Source: Phytophthora hibernalis (lineage: Eukaryota; Oomycota; Peronosporomycetes; Peronosporales; Peronosporaceae). From it: a stretch of DNA of 64,000 bases. Shown here piece after piece: positions 45,066 through 56,354 of this stretch; position 1 is the stretch's first letter, and each line of letters starts with the position of its first letter. The stretch covers positions 1-64,000 of the forward strand of contig JAAKBF010000149.1 in assembly GCA_012656075.1 (NCBI GenBank), written 5' to 3'. Position numbers and translations under genes: made by a program. The notes under the pieces were generated by a model. It did no database searches and had not been told where the DNA came from. It saw nothing but the letters and a program-made list of their open reading frames with translations.

Positions 45066-46147
45066 ATGGACGCGCTATTAAAGAAACTCTACTATGACCC
45101 AAAAACCGGTTTTATCGGAGCTCAAGCTCTGTATCGGAAGGCAAAGGAGTTAAATCCTAAGATAACTTTCAAAATCGTAAAGGATTGGTATGCGAGTCAG
45201 ACCGATATTCAACGATATCAGGAGCAAAAGAAGAGATTCAATGGCTTCAAAATAGCTTCGCATAACCCCAACTCTTGGCAAATGGATCTTGCGTTTTGGG
45301 AGAAGCGACCAATTTTGACTGCTATCAATATCAACTCGAGGTTGGGCTTTGCAAAGGTCTTATCGAACAAGACAGCAGCAACTGTGTTAGTAGCGCTTAA
45401 AGCGTTTGTTCGCCTCCATAAAGTGGATATCATTACAAGCGATAATGGTAGCGAGTTCATGAACTCGCAGGCTCAAGAGTTCTTCAAATCCAAGAAAATT
45501 GAGCACTACAACAACGAGCCCGGTGCTCATGGTACTATGGGAAAAATTGAGCGATTTAACAGAACGTTGAAGCAGAGACTAACTAAAATGTCCCCCAAGA
45601 GGATTTCGCAAAAGCTTATCACTGACGTTATTGAAAACTACAATAGCACGTTTCATCGTTCGATTGGTATGACCCCGAATGATGCAAAAGGCAAAGTAAT
45701 GGATGCAGATCTGAGTCATAATCAGGTGGAAGCCGATAGAATTGAGAAGGAGTTTGAGGTCGGATCAAGCGTATTATACCGTCTCAAGAAGCAGGCATTT
45801 GGTAAAGAATCGGCTCGTTGGAGCAATGCCGTCTATACAATAGTGGGAATGGATGGTTACCGAGTCCAAATCCGTTCAAAAATGGTCATACCCTCTACAA
45901 GGCACCAAACGATCTTAAAATGGTTAAAACAGAGACTACAGATGCTACTATTAATCGAGGCGACATTCTTGAGGCGGAAAAGATCTTGGATCACAAAAAG
46001 ATGCGGTCTGGTATGTACAAATATCTGATCAAGTGGGTTGGTAATGAGCCTGACTCCTGGGAGCCATTCTCAAATCTCCGTTTAATTAACAAGAACAAGA
46101 GATCAACTCTTGAAAACGAGTACTGGAAGTCAAAAAAGGAGACGTGA
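45066..46147 (+). pseudogene. Polinton integrase with chromodomain
   Basis: The DDE core has WQMDLAF (Asp about residue 74), TSDNGSEF (Asp about residue 135) and GKIERFNRTLKQ (Glu about residue 172). It matches Polinton c-integrases related to Ty3/Gypsy and retroviruses, which insert the element into the host genome. A chromodomain (YLIKWVG ... SWEPFSNL) is encoded at 46018-46075 and may guide insertion to modified chromatin. The chromodomain is one frame away, with a shift near 45885 next to an AAAAA run, present in both arms. The right arm also lacks five bases that the left has at this joint. Confidence 0.9.
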
Positions 46148-46245
46148 TTAGCTTTAAAATTTAATTGATAGAGACATCCTCTGTAAGCTTTTGACCCATA
46201 TATTACTGCCAATATTTTTATACGATTATGAATTATCTGACTTGA

Positions 46246-46252
46246 TATATAG
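46246..46252 (+). promoter_or_regulatory. TATATAG start-proximal motif
   Basis: The motif lies six bases before the ATG at 46259. Confidence 0.45.
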
Positions 46253-46258
46253 ATACCA

Positions 46259-46548
46259 ATGTGCCCCAGTTGTATAGAAAAGAACGTGAGCTTGTTAAGA
46301 TTCGACGTAAGCTTTGGATCATCCAAGAAGTAAGTCGAATCAAGAATGAGTTGTTGAACCTTGATGCAAGCGCGAATTTCCGCAAAACGGTAGTCAATCG
46401 AAAGTATCAACATGAGTTGGAAGAAATCTTTGGCGTTCCGTTCCATTGTATCAAAGACCGATATCTAAATCTTCTCAATGAGAGAAACCGAATCTGTCAT
46501 ACATATCTACCTTTCCGCCATGACTCAGTTATGCCGAGCTACTGGTAG
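46259..46548 (+). CDS. Uncharacterised basic, probably helical protein
   Basis: The 95-codon frame reads from GTG 46261 (PQLYRKERELVKIRRKLWII). The ATG at 46259, correctly spaced behind TATATAG, is two bases off this frame, so the start seems to have suffered a two-base change, or GTG is used. The protein is rich in Arg, Lys, Glu and Leu and probably helical. No family is recognised. It lies between the integrase and the large late protein. Confidence 0.6.
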
Positions 46549-46584
46549 AAACCTAATTACGGTACTCATTTTTATGACTCACAA

Positions 46585-46591
46585 CATATAG
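46585..46591 (+). promoter_or_regulatory. CATATAG start-proximal motif
   Basis: The motif lies seven bases before the ATG at 46599. Confidence 0.45.
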
Positions 46592-46598
46592 GATCAAT

Positions 46599-49211
46599 AT
46601 GTTTCCAAATTTCACATCGCTTGCTCAGAGAGAGCAAAAACGACAGGAGCTTCTTGAAAGAGCTCAGCGTCGCGTTCGTCAAGCTAAAGCCAATCGTGAA
46701 ATGTACGAAGGCGCTTCGTGGGCAAGTGATATCGCGAATGGTATTACAACTATTGCTAAGAAATCAACCGAATCAACTCAGACTGATACGAGTGTTGGAT
46801 CTGACGATACTATTCCACAAGAAGTAAAGCAAACCATGGATAGTATGATTGATCAGGTAATTGCTCAATCGGACTTTAAAAAATCTGAATGATGAAAACT
46901 CCGTAAAAACCCTGAGGTCTCCACACCAACGATGGTAGATGCTGGCATACAAGCCAAGCCTTCAGTAGTTGATGTTGGTATCAGCAACACTCCTGTCATG
47001 AATGATGCTATGGTTGGAGAAGATGCTCCTGATAAATTTACATTCAGTGATGATGACAGCGATGAAATCAAAGACCAAAATAGATCAAAACAAGCTGTTG
47101 CACAGATATTTGATGTTTATCCAATTCTTGCAGACTTACGCATTCATCCTCTTGCATCTAAAGGACGTCAGCTAACGAAGTATTACATTGGTAAAGATGC
47201 AAAGACGTATAGTATTAGATTGAAAAAGCATGTTTTAGTCCCAAGCATTGATTAGAGCGAAACATACGACCATATTGGAGTTATTATCACCAACGACGTT
47301 AGATTCCTCACTTATATCAATGAAAAGAGGGAACGCAACGAAATGGCGAAGGAGGATAAAGATACACCACGCCTGATATGGGAATATATTGGATCAAAAA
47401 GGAAAAGAGTCAATGCTTCAGAAGGAGATATCGCTGATCGCACCAAACAGAGACTTGAGGACAGTTTTGTCTTCGATAATTCAACTTCCACAGCGAGTGA
47501 TCAGTCTAATAGCAAGCTCAAACTGTTTTGGACCATCAGTAAAAATAAGGGATTGCTTGAATCCAATGGCTTAAGAAAGAAGATTGTTCCAATACTCAAT
47601 GGAGCTATCAAGACATCCCCTATTGATAATGATGGATACGTTTGGGTTGATGGGCATTCAATCAGCGTCTATGGAAAAGAAAGTGATAGAACAAAGCCAG
47701 CGATCACAAAGAAGGTAAATTGGCTACTTACGCTACGTTCATTTATCAATATGGTCAGAGACAGAGGACTTCAGTTAGAGGTGATTGGTAAGCATGACGA
47801 GGAAATTGGCGTCAAGGAATTCACACCAGCCGATGGAGAAGCTAAACATGGAACAATGAGTGGTATCGATGAAGATATGAACCCAAAGCTGAGCAACGCG
47901 GACAATGATGCTACAAGGATACTGACGGATTACTACACACAACTCCAATCGAAGGATATTGAAATCCCTTTCAGACTAATACCCATTATTTATACAGAAA
48001 AGAAAAAGGTGTTAAAACCTCATTCAACATACTATTTTGGTAAGCCAACTGATTCCAAACCTTTAAATATCATGACGGAAGATAAATATAAAAGGCATAA
48101 GCAAGTATCCGGTGTAGCTTGGAATGGTTTGATGAGAACTATCAGGTGGATGGATACATTCTCATCTTTACTCAACGGTTTGAGGATTTGGATAAATATC
48201 TCAAGGATGTTGAATATCCATTTCCAGCAACTGATGAAGAAGCGGCTGAAATAAATAAAGAGAAGAAACGGAACGAGAAAATACGTAAAAACCTTGATGA
48301 CAATCTCAAAATCCTAAATGAGGCCATCCTTAAATCGGCCCATGATATCAAGCGTCAAAGTAATGAGCAGTATCATCACGACGATAATTTGCAAAAGCTT
48401 CATGATGACTCGGAGGCAGCTTTGGTGAAGCTCAGAAGCGCTAAGAAGAACTGTACGGGGTCAAACTCAAAAGCAGCAAGATCGGCGTTGAAGGCAGCGA
48501 CATCAGCAATGAAAGCAACAAAGGCAGTCTATTCAGCGAAGTCAAAGCAATACAGTCAAGCTTTACATGGAAAAACACATGTAGAAGACTTTAATGAGCG
48601 ACAAGATCAACGAAGGGTAAAAGGAGTTCTTAATGATATGGTAAATGTTGTTAGTGGGAGTGGCTTGAAGGGGCGTGGTCTAAGAGGTGCTGGTGTTGCT
48701 CCATTGGGAGGTGTAGTTCGCCGCGGCCGTACTTACAATCTCAACGAAATCCAGGGTTTAGCAACCCCAAGCGCCTACGTTTATCGTCAGCTTGGAAGCA
48801 AGTATATTCGTATTCCCGACCTTGATGCCAAAACACTTGTGATTGTACAGCCAAATCGTTGCAAATGCGGACCCAAATGTCAAATCAGTGATAGTCTACA
48901 ATCCATGATCAGGACTCTTGTGTATAAGAATCAGATCGATCAAGCTTCGTATGATAAGCTATCTATCGATGATAAGAAACTGTTCAAAGAGATCCTTGCG
49001 CTCACACATCTTCGGCACAATTTCCATGATTAGCTAACGAACCCTCTGGAGACTCTTCGTGCTGAGTATGATAATCTCAAGGGAGCGATGATGTTAGGGA
49101 ATGACAACCCGAGCATCATCAAACAGCTCAAGTCTCTCACTGTGGATATGTACAGCAATCGACTAATTGGTGATAACGAATTTAAGCAAATTATCACGCG
49201 TCTATTATAAA
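46599..49211 (+). pseudogene. Large Polinton late protein (about 870 codons) with in-frame stops
   Basis: Three ORFs (46599-46892, 46932-47255, 47343-48254) are in one frame, separated only by TGATGA (46890-46895) and TAG (47253-47255), with open coding sequence across each gap. A one-base shift near 48112 leads to 48119-49033, and a TAG at 49031 (AAG in the left copies) precedes the natural end near 49209. The N-terminus is coiled-coil-like. The middle has an acidic DDDSDE patch and then Lys/Arg- and Ala/Ser-rich helices. The C-terminus has a GLKGRGLRGAG stretch, a CKCGPKC cluster and YDKLSIDDKKLFKEIL. No function can be assigned; a structural role is a guess from position and size. Confidence 0.7.
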
Positions 49212-49213
49212 CT

Positions 49214-49474
49214 ATGTTCTTCTTTAACCCACGCATTATTTCCAGTTCAGGTGGTAGCTATGGCGATAACGCTGATCTCAACGTCGCCGAGCTTAAAGCC
49301 ATCATGAAGAATCTGATCATTCAAGATCGTCCCCAGAAGACTCAGGCAGCTGTTTGGGCTACTGACCTTGATAAGTCTATCAGGAAGGTTGATGCATCGA
49401 CTCAGACAGAGGGTGGTCGCATGTGGGCTTACCAGCCTAAAAAGACTAAAACTATGAAGACTTTTGCTATCTAA
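49214..49474 (+). CDS. Small Polinton protein
   Basis: This is an 86-residue ORF with a Ser/Gly-rich start, an acidic-basic helix (LNVAELKAIMKNLI) and a Lys-rich end. Its ATG follows TATTATAAACT, two bases after the end of the large protein. The end overlaps the stop of the convergent gene at 49471. No family is recognised. Confidence 0.65.
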   Translation: MFFFNPRIISSSGGSYGDNADLNVAELKAIMKNLIIQDRPQKTQAAVWATDLDKSIRKVDASTQTEGGRMWAYQPKKTKTMKTFAI

Positions 49475-49704
49475 GCAATACCATTCCTCACGAGTTTATT
49501 AGCATAGCCTCGATAGACTGAATTTTTTATCGCTGATAGAAACCTCAAGTATGGCAGAATCTCCTTCGGGGTTTTGGTGGGTAAGAAAACACTATCCCCA
49601 ATAACAGTAATTTTGTCAGCTTGGAGCATGGTCGATCCCACAATCTGACGCGGTTCATCAGTAGTTAAATTGGTTTTGAGCTCTTGAGTCGGTCCGCAAC
49701 CCAT
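49471..49704 (-). CDS. Small protein with N-myristoylation signal
   Basis: The start is taken as the ATG at 49702-49704 behind GATATAACC, giving 77 residues that begin MGCGPTQ. Gly2, the small residues and Thr6 fit an N-myristoylation signal, so the protein may attach to membranes. Longer reading to 49764 is possible but has no ATG. The left copy is shifted near its end. Confidence 0.6.
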   Translation of the reverse strand: MGCGPTQELKTNLTTDEPRQIVGSTMLQADKITVIGDSVFLPTKTPKEILPYLRFLSAIKNSVYRGYANKLVRNGIA

Positions 49705-49714
49705 GGTTATATCA

Positions 49715-49984
49715 CTACCAGAGATACTTCTTAGAATGTCTTCGACATTTATTGTACTCGACATAAGTCATTGGTCCATGTCGTTTGTAATATCTCTCTC
49801 TCCGCTTCTTATCTTTGTGATCATATTGCCGATATGCTTTTAATGATGTACGGTCTCTAAATTGTTGATAAGGCTCACCATTCCGCTTAATAGCACCAAA
49901 AGATACAATTCTACCATCAGCAAACACAGCATCATATTTCTTACCTCTATGAGTTGAAATCCGGAAATTATAGGCTGAACTCAC
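49715..49984 (-). CDS. DUF5754-like small basic protein
   Basis: The 89 residues include RGKKYDAVFADGR, VSFGAIKR and DHKDKKRRERYYKRHG, ending KYLW. This matches the pattern of a family found in large DNA viruses and Polinton-like viruses (DUF5754 as I recall it), of unknown function. The start is GTG, eight bases after the fibre stop. Confidence 0.75.
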   Translation of the reverse strand: MSSAYNFRISTHRGKKYDAVFADGRIVSFGAIKRNGEPYQQFRDRTSLKAYRQYDHKDKKRRERYYKRHGPMTYVEYNKCRRHSKKYLW

Positions 49985-49992
49985 GATTATAC

Positions 49993-51516
49993 TTACTCTG
50001 AGATAATTGATCGTAGTTCGTCTATTTGCCTCTTGAGATCTCCAATCTCAGACATCAAATGCTGAATCATTTTCATGTTGTACGCTGAGATCCTTGTATA
50101 GTCAATGTTGAGCTGTTGCTTAGCTGGTTCAAGCGAAGGGTCCTCTCCTTCTTCGATATTGTCGCGGTAGAAGACACTGATTAAATCAGTTAGACGGCCC
50201 GAGACTAGATCTTGAGCTATGAGGCCTACCTCTTGACCAGGTCTATTTTCAGATTCAATCCAGTCATACAAAACTACATCACAAGTATCGTAGAGCCGCT
50301 TGATTCGATCGAGTGGTGCAATCTGGATGTTCTTCTTCAATCGGCGATCGCTCGTCATCGTCATCGCCATGGCTGTACAGGCAATGTATCCGCCAAAAAT
50401 CCCCGATACACTATAACTGATAGGACCAAGAGCTGATTCTGTAGCGCCAGAGTCAGTACGGAGGCGATACACTGTTAATCCGCCGCTACCAAAAACAAAA
50501 TTATTGCTGCCTGTGATATGTAGACGAGCGGATGGGAGTGTAATTCCAAGCCCCAGCCGTCCTCCGGCAGTTAAGACCATTGACGTGGAGTTACTGGTAC
50601 CAAAACGAAGGTCATTATTAGTGTAATTCCCGATCCGTGTCGCGTTGGTGGTTAAAGTATTCGATCCGTTGCTCACCTCGATTTGGAACTGGACGGGAGT
50701 TACGTTTGATCCCGAAAACGTAAGCATTCGGCTATAGCTTCCGTCAAGAAAATCATACCCCGACCCCTTTATCGAGAAATACTCACTCGTTGCTGTAGAG
50801 TTGATACCGAGCTCTATGAGGCTAACTACCGTCGTAATGTTCGATTGGTCACCATATGCCAAGTACCCATTTATGAAACCGCCGCAATCGATGTTTCCGG
50901 TGGTATATAGGCTTGATAATCTCAGCGAGCTCGGAATAGATGGTAGAAAGCCGGAGAGATCGTAATACGTCGAACCTTGTTCTAGATTTGTGCAGCTGAT
51001 CGTACTGGCTGATACCATATTAATATTTGCGATATTTAAACTTGAGTCGCATAGTAAAAATTATTTGATGTCGCGCTACCAAAATTAACTCCGGATATGT
51101 ATTTTAAAAGGCTCAAATCGTACGTATTCCCGTTCTGGCGATATTCTCTACAATCGATGTAGCTTGAAGCGCCTGTTATTGATATCGAGTGCGATGATCC
51201 ACTGAAAGATAAATTTCCAACCGAAGTGATATTCGGTTGAGAAGCTGTTTGTAGCGTGCCAGTAAGGTTAGTGGCACTTAGCGATGGAATGCTGGAGATA
51301 TTACCTGAAGCACCGAGAACAAGAGCAGATCCTATCGATGCCGTTCCGGGTACTAATCCGCTAATGTAGCTCATCCTGTAATCATCCTTACTCAAATACA
51401 GAGTTTGCGCGTAATCAAAGGTTAGATAACCACTGGCATCCAACGTCAGATAGAACGCGGGGTTATAGATTGATGATTGAAAAGTTGGCTGTGGATATGA
51501 AAAACCAGAACTCATT
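49993..51516 (-). pseudogene. Fibre/tailspike protein with S74 chaperone
   Basis: The N-terminal half (51516-51036) has LTGTLQTASQPNITSVGNLS, a repeat style seen in trimeric fibres. The C-terminal half (51018-49993) is Ser/Thr/Asn-rich and ends in a peptidase S74 domain with SDRRLKKNI; in this family the Ser of this motif is the self-cleavage site and the released domain guides trimer folding. A coiled coil closes the protein. The halves are one base out of frame near 51050 in both arms, although the second frame is open across the joint. A fibre implies attachment to a host cell and supports virion formation. Confidence 0.9.
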
Positions 51517-51527
51517 TTGTTTAATCC

Positions 51528-51534
51528 TATATAC
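51528..51534 (-). promoter_or_regulatory. TATATAG start-proximal motif
   Basis: On the minus strand the motif lies 11 bases before the fibre ATG at 51516. Confidence 0.45.
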
Positions 51535-51607
51535 ATCAAACTATTTTAGTCATGGGCGCTATTCCTGACTTCGGTGGTTCTCTACCGAAAAATATAAGTC
51601 AGTTGCT

Positions 51608-52234
51608 ATGGGTGATATCCCAGCACTTGACATTAAAAGTTATTTAGAATGGTGGTCCTTGGACCATCATTCAGTGGGAAGAACAACCTATGTATGTTCA
51701 TTCTCAAGCATTCCCCTCACGTATTTGCTCATCTAACGATTATTGCTCGTAATCCGCACCAAGAACTGTACGAATATTTGCACGATAAGCTCGATGGATT
51801 CGTTACTTTCGCTGACCCCGATACTCCACCAAGCGTTGATCAAGTGCGACATACTCCAATCAGTTCTAACAAGCCTGAGCTCGTCATCATTGATAATTTT
51901 AGTAATGACCGTCTGTTGCAAAAAGAATATCTTTTCACATTACTATACCAGGGGTCGCCACTTCAAATTGAGTACCATATACCTAATCCACAACTACTTT
52001 GCTACTGATAAGATGATTCGATTGAATTCAGAGTATGTAGCGATCCTAAAGGCTAATTCAAAGCGTGATCTTCAGATGGTTGTGAAGGACTTCAACATCA
52101 ATGGCGTTGATGATCGATCAATCGTCTATTACTATAATAAAGCCACGGAGCGCAAATGCCAAATGTTGTTCATAGATTTTGTTAAAGGTCAAATCAGATA
52201 CAATTTCGACAGACCAATCACGATTGAAGACTAA
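51608..52234 (+). pseudogene. FtsK/HerA-type (A32-like) packaging ATPase
   Basis: The P-loop GPSFSGKN lies near 51658-51681 and Walker B LVIIDN near 51880-51897. The second half, in another frame (51940-52234), includes VKDFNINGVDDRS and reads to the TAA-like end at 52234. The chosen ATG, 51608 (MGDIPALDIKSYLE), is one frame off the P-loop ORF (start 51649), so there are two shifts, near 51645 and 51935. The enzyme would pump DNA into capsids. It is divergent from the fibre gene. Confidence 0.88.
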
Positions 52235-52281
52235 TCCAATTTATCGATCTGAAATATGGTTAGAATCATATACTAATCAAT

Positions 52282-52785
52282 ATGGCAAGCTTTCTGAAAC
52301 TTGACTCTACCAATCTCGTTCAAGATGGATACAATTCATCTTGGAAGTATTCTTTTCCTGGTTCGGCTGCTGACGTCCGTGATGTAGCTTGTGCTGTTCA
52401 ATCGATCACGTTATACAACTCCGAATACAATATCGACGCTGCTCAGTTCTGGAACAATAGATTCAAAATCGAAGTGCCAACGGCTGCTACAACAAGCATT
52501 GTAAGTGTTAATCTTGCTGATGGTATTTACACGTACGCTGATATCAATCGGAGCATTCAGATGGCTCTCGTTAATGCTGGAGCGTATTTGATCAATCCAT
52601 CTGGGGAAAATGTCTTCTATATCCAATTATCTGAACAAGCGTGTATTATGCTGCTCAGTTTGATTTCAGCCCTACCCCAACGTCTCTACCTACTGCTGGT
52701 GGTACTTGGACAAGACCCGCGACAGGATTGTACTTCCTCTGGAGGTACTGGTTTGCCGACTACCACTCGCGTTCCTCGTCTGATC
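52282..52785 (+). pseudogene. Minor capsid (penton) protein, 5' half
   Basis: It starts at the ATG 52282 behind CATATACTAATCAAT. The pattern VQSITLYNSEYNID and DGIYTYADINRSIQ is typical of the single jelly-roll penton of Polintons. The frame shifts near 52665 and the correct frame continues to GLPTTTRVPRLI at the Gypsy target TGATC (52781-52785). The rest of the gene resumes at 59652. Pentons form the capsid vertices. Confidence 0.88.
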
Positions 52786-53170
52786 TGCAGCGGGGCTGCC
52801 GTAGACTTTAGCGTCAGAGGAAGACGTAGACTCAGGGAGTCTGTTAGTATTACGGTTGAGAACCTTGTTCTATCCGAGAACAAGTCAGGTCTGTGAGATA
52901 TCCGATCTCTAGGCCTCAAGAGTCGATGTAGTCTTAACCCAAGACTTGTGACCTCTTCGTTGCTAAACGTAAACTCTATTCTTGTTCTTATCTGCGGCCA
53001 AGCCGCCTACGGTGTAAATGTATAAGCTTCACTATCTAGCATAGTGAAGCTAATCAATCCAATCAGTGGTTGTGAAACTATCTACTGATATCTAATCACT
53101 ATCCAGTGCAGAATACTGCTTTAGGGAGAGGAAGGTGGGTACACCGTAACCTCCATGTAACCCTGCTACA
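52786..53170 (-). repeat. 3' LTR of Gypsy (right copy, 385 bp)
   Basis: The plus-strand sequence begins TGCAGCGGGG and ends CTGCTACA, followed by the purine tract complement CCTTCCCCTTCC (53171-53182). Confidence 0.92.
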
Positions 53171-53462
53171 CCTTCCCCTTCCAGACTGTGAACACCACGT
53201 GTCCACAATCGTCATTGCCTCAACAGAGGATTGCAGACCGTTGAAAGGTCATCGTACGTCACGGGACCCGGCGCAATAGCGACATTCTCCCTGAGAACCC
53301 GGCTGAGAGCCATCGTCGCGTTGGTCATTTGACAATCGACCACACGCAGCGCAAAAGTCGCTCGGGCAGAGCCCATCTTCGTCCTCGGCACACAGTGCAT
53401 CGTCGGCTTTCAGCCTAACTTCTTCCGCTACGTCCTCGCCGAGGCCACGCTCGACGCTCTCG

Positions 53463-55063
53463 GTGAGCGAGTACCACGCGGAGTTTTGCCGTCGACACGG
53501 GAGCTCCGTGCTGACCAGCCTCGCAGGGAACGCGACTAATCCGTCGCAGCAGCGTATTCGCTTAGATCCCGACTTGCTCTTCGATGAAATCGAAGGTGCC
53601 GAAGAGGGCGAGTTGCAGGTGGACTACGGGTCCGACACGCAACTGCCTCATGAAGAGGAGGTGGAGGCCAGTGGCCCTCGGCGTATCGACAATCCCGAAC
53701 GGCACCGAGTGCCTAGTCCAAATCCGTTTCTTGAACGGTCGACGGTCGTGTCGGCCCTGCGCGCGGCGACGCACCTGCCCCCGGCAGAAGAGGACGTGTC
53801 CATGGAGCCCAACGTTCTGACCAACGACCTGGATGAGGCTCAGAACCAGCAGCTCGAGGCGCAGGAGAGTGCACCACGCTCGCAGCGTCCTGTGGCTCGG
53901 CCACTGCTCAATCCGAGCCGCCGTGATTACGGTTTCGAGGATCGTGATCCGAGCGAGGTTGCGAAGCAGGCTGCTGGGCAGCTCTAGGGGCTTACGTCTG
54001 TGGACCCGCGCCGCGTATGGCAGAAGAGCATGCTGCTCGTGCGGCTCTCCATGAGAGGTTGCTGACGCCGCAGAACACGACGCCACATGAGTATCGTGAA
54101 CGTCTGCTGTGTCAGCAGAGCAAGGAATATGTCCCACAGATGCGGACCTACCCGGTCGTCTTGCAGATGGGTGAGCTCGCTAGCGAGGATGATGCTCGAT
54201 TTGAGTCTTGGGTGGAAGGAGCACGCCGGCTCCCTTCCGTTGCTGCTCACCGAGCTAGTTTTCTTGAGGACGATGTCCGATTTCAACGTCGGCTGCGCTT
54301 CGACTTTGCGAATTTGAAGGCGAAACGCCAGTTGCCTGCGGCTTACCGCCGTGTTCAAGGGATCGTCCTTAATGCTCAATCGAGCGCTGCGGTTCCTAGT
54401 CGTCGGCTGCAGCAGCTCAGGGCCAAAGCTTGAGCTCAGCTTCTGACCCGTCAGCCCCCGCCCTACTGGCGGGAAGCTGTCGACCACGGAGGTCAAAAGC
54501 GTCCACGGCGTCTAGACAGTCCTGCCGGAGCGGCACTTCAAACTCCCATGAGTTGTGCGAGTGAGGGTCCCCGCGCCACTTTACCAGATACTGGTTATAC
54601 CCGCGGCAGCGACGCTTCGCTAGAATACGCTCCACGTGATAGTGGAGCACACCCTGCTCGTCAAGCAGCGCCGGTGGCGGACGACCTTGAGCCGGTGATG
54701 GCACCGCCAACTCAGGCGGAGTTCCGACAGTATGTGAACGAGGTTCGTTTACTGCGCGCGCGACTTCGCGAGGAGACGACGGATCGTGCCCAACTGTGGG
54801 ATGAGCTGGCGCGGCTCGATGAGCGAATGGACTGGGTGTGCCTTCCCCAGTCGGTCTCTGACCGGCTTGTGGAGTTCGAGCGTCGCTTGTCTGCGTCTGA
54901 GACGGTCATGCAGCAGCAAGCGGGGCGCTTAGCTGAATTGGAGCGGCGCCTGGCTGGCTTGCAGGGTCAGGTAAACACGCTGACCAGCCTGTTGCAGGAA
55001 CTTCGGGTCGACGCCCGCCCCGGGGTCAACGCCTCAGCGTTTACCTCCGCCGGGTCCCGATAG
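53463..55063 (+). CDS. Antisense ORF cluster in Gypsy 3' region (right copy)
   Basis: The ORFs 53463-53987, 54017-54433 and 54548-55063 run against the element. The first has an acidic stretch (LLFDEIEGAEEGELQVDYG). The second has RFESWVEGARRLP. The third ends in a long Leu/Arg/Glu coiled coil (RLVEFERRLSASETVMQQQ). Conservation of all three between arms adds little, because the arms are young. The family is not recognised. Confidence 0.45.
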
Positions 55064-56327
55064 GGCTTGAGTAAGCCAACGTAAAACGTCGGGTGCGTAC
55101 GCATCTTCTTCGGAAGATTAAGCGTACACGCTAGACCCCGTTTGGACACCTTGAAAGGCCCCATGAATCTTGGACACAACTTCGTCTTGAAGACTGCAGA
55201 CACTGCATGTGTAGGTAGGTTCTTTGCATTTAATATAACCAGGTCACCGACCTCAAAGCTTTCAACATTGCCTCTGCCTTTAGCATCTGCATGTTCCTTT
55301 TGCATGTTTTGGCTCTCTGCCATGGTGTCTCTGACATGTCGTAAGACAATAAGTCGCGTGGACACAAAGGTATCAACCTGACGTCGAACTTTAGCAGGGC
55401 TGACTTCAGCAAGCCGATCGGCTATCCCTCACCCACCAAGCCCTGAACCACGGAGTGGCGGCGTGAGCGGGACGCGTGGGTTGGTTAAGCCGTTCACGTA
55501 TAACCGGTGGAAGCATGTACCGCATTATTCAATGCAAACTCAACGAGTGGAAGCATAGCTCTCCAGCGCTTAGGTGTTTCAGCACACATACTGCGGAGGA
55601 TATCCTCGACAACGCGATTACCGCGTTCCGTTTGACCGTCAGTCTGGGGGTGGTCCGCGGTGAACATGTCTAACCTGGTGCCCAGCACCTTGAAGACGGA
55701 CGACCAAAACTTCCCGATAAAACGGGGTCTCGATCCGAGACAATTGCCTCCGGCAGCCCGTGCTGGCGGAAAACACGATCGAGAAAGTTCGTAGCCGTGC
55801 CTTCTCCTGTAATAGATTCCGGCACAGCCGCTAGTTGAGCCATCTTTTCTCAGACGGTCAACAAAGACCATGATGCCGGTGTTGCCCGCCGAGTCCTTCG
55901 GCAGGCCAAACACGAAATCCATACTCATGGATTGCCAGCATCCCGTAGGGACAGGCAAACTTTCCAGGGGCGCCGATGAGTAGGGAGACGGCTTTACACG
56001 TTGACACGTCTCACACGTACGCATGTACGTGCTTGTCCACTTATAAAGCTTGGGCCACCAATAGTGTGTGCACACCGAGCTATAAGTCTTCTCACGACCG
56101 AGATGGCCGGCCACAGGCGTGTCATGAGCCTCATAGAGGATGCGATACTTTAAGTCCTCGTCATGAGGAACGACCACGCGTGGTGTATCGGCCGCATCCG
56201 TGCTGTAATACAGCAGGACATCATCGAGAGAGTACCAATGCAGCCTAGAGCGTAAGCGTGACGACCATTTAATGTCCGAGTCATTCAACTCGTTGCTCCC
56301 AAGAGCGTGTAGTAGTGCCACGCACAT
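54417..56327 (-). pseudogene. pol: Gypsy integrase with chromodomain (right copy)
   Basis: This copy mirrors 4140-6064. The integrase ORF is 56327-55494, the C-terminal domain 55365-54967 and the chromodomain part 54710-54417. Small indels distinguish it from the left copy, for example two bases near 55005. Confidence 0.85.
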
Positions 56328-56354
56328 GTCGTCGCTGGCATACTTTGCCCTAAT

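Noticed and set aside
46890..47255. Programmed stop-codon readthrough in the large late protein
   Set aside because: TGATGA is a tandem stop, the worst context for readthrough, and the gene also has a plain frameshift, so decay is simpler.
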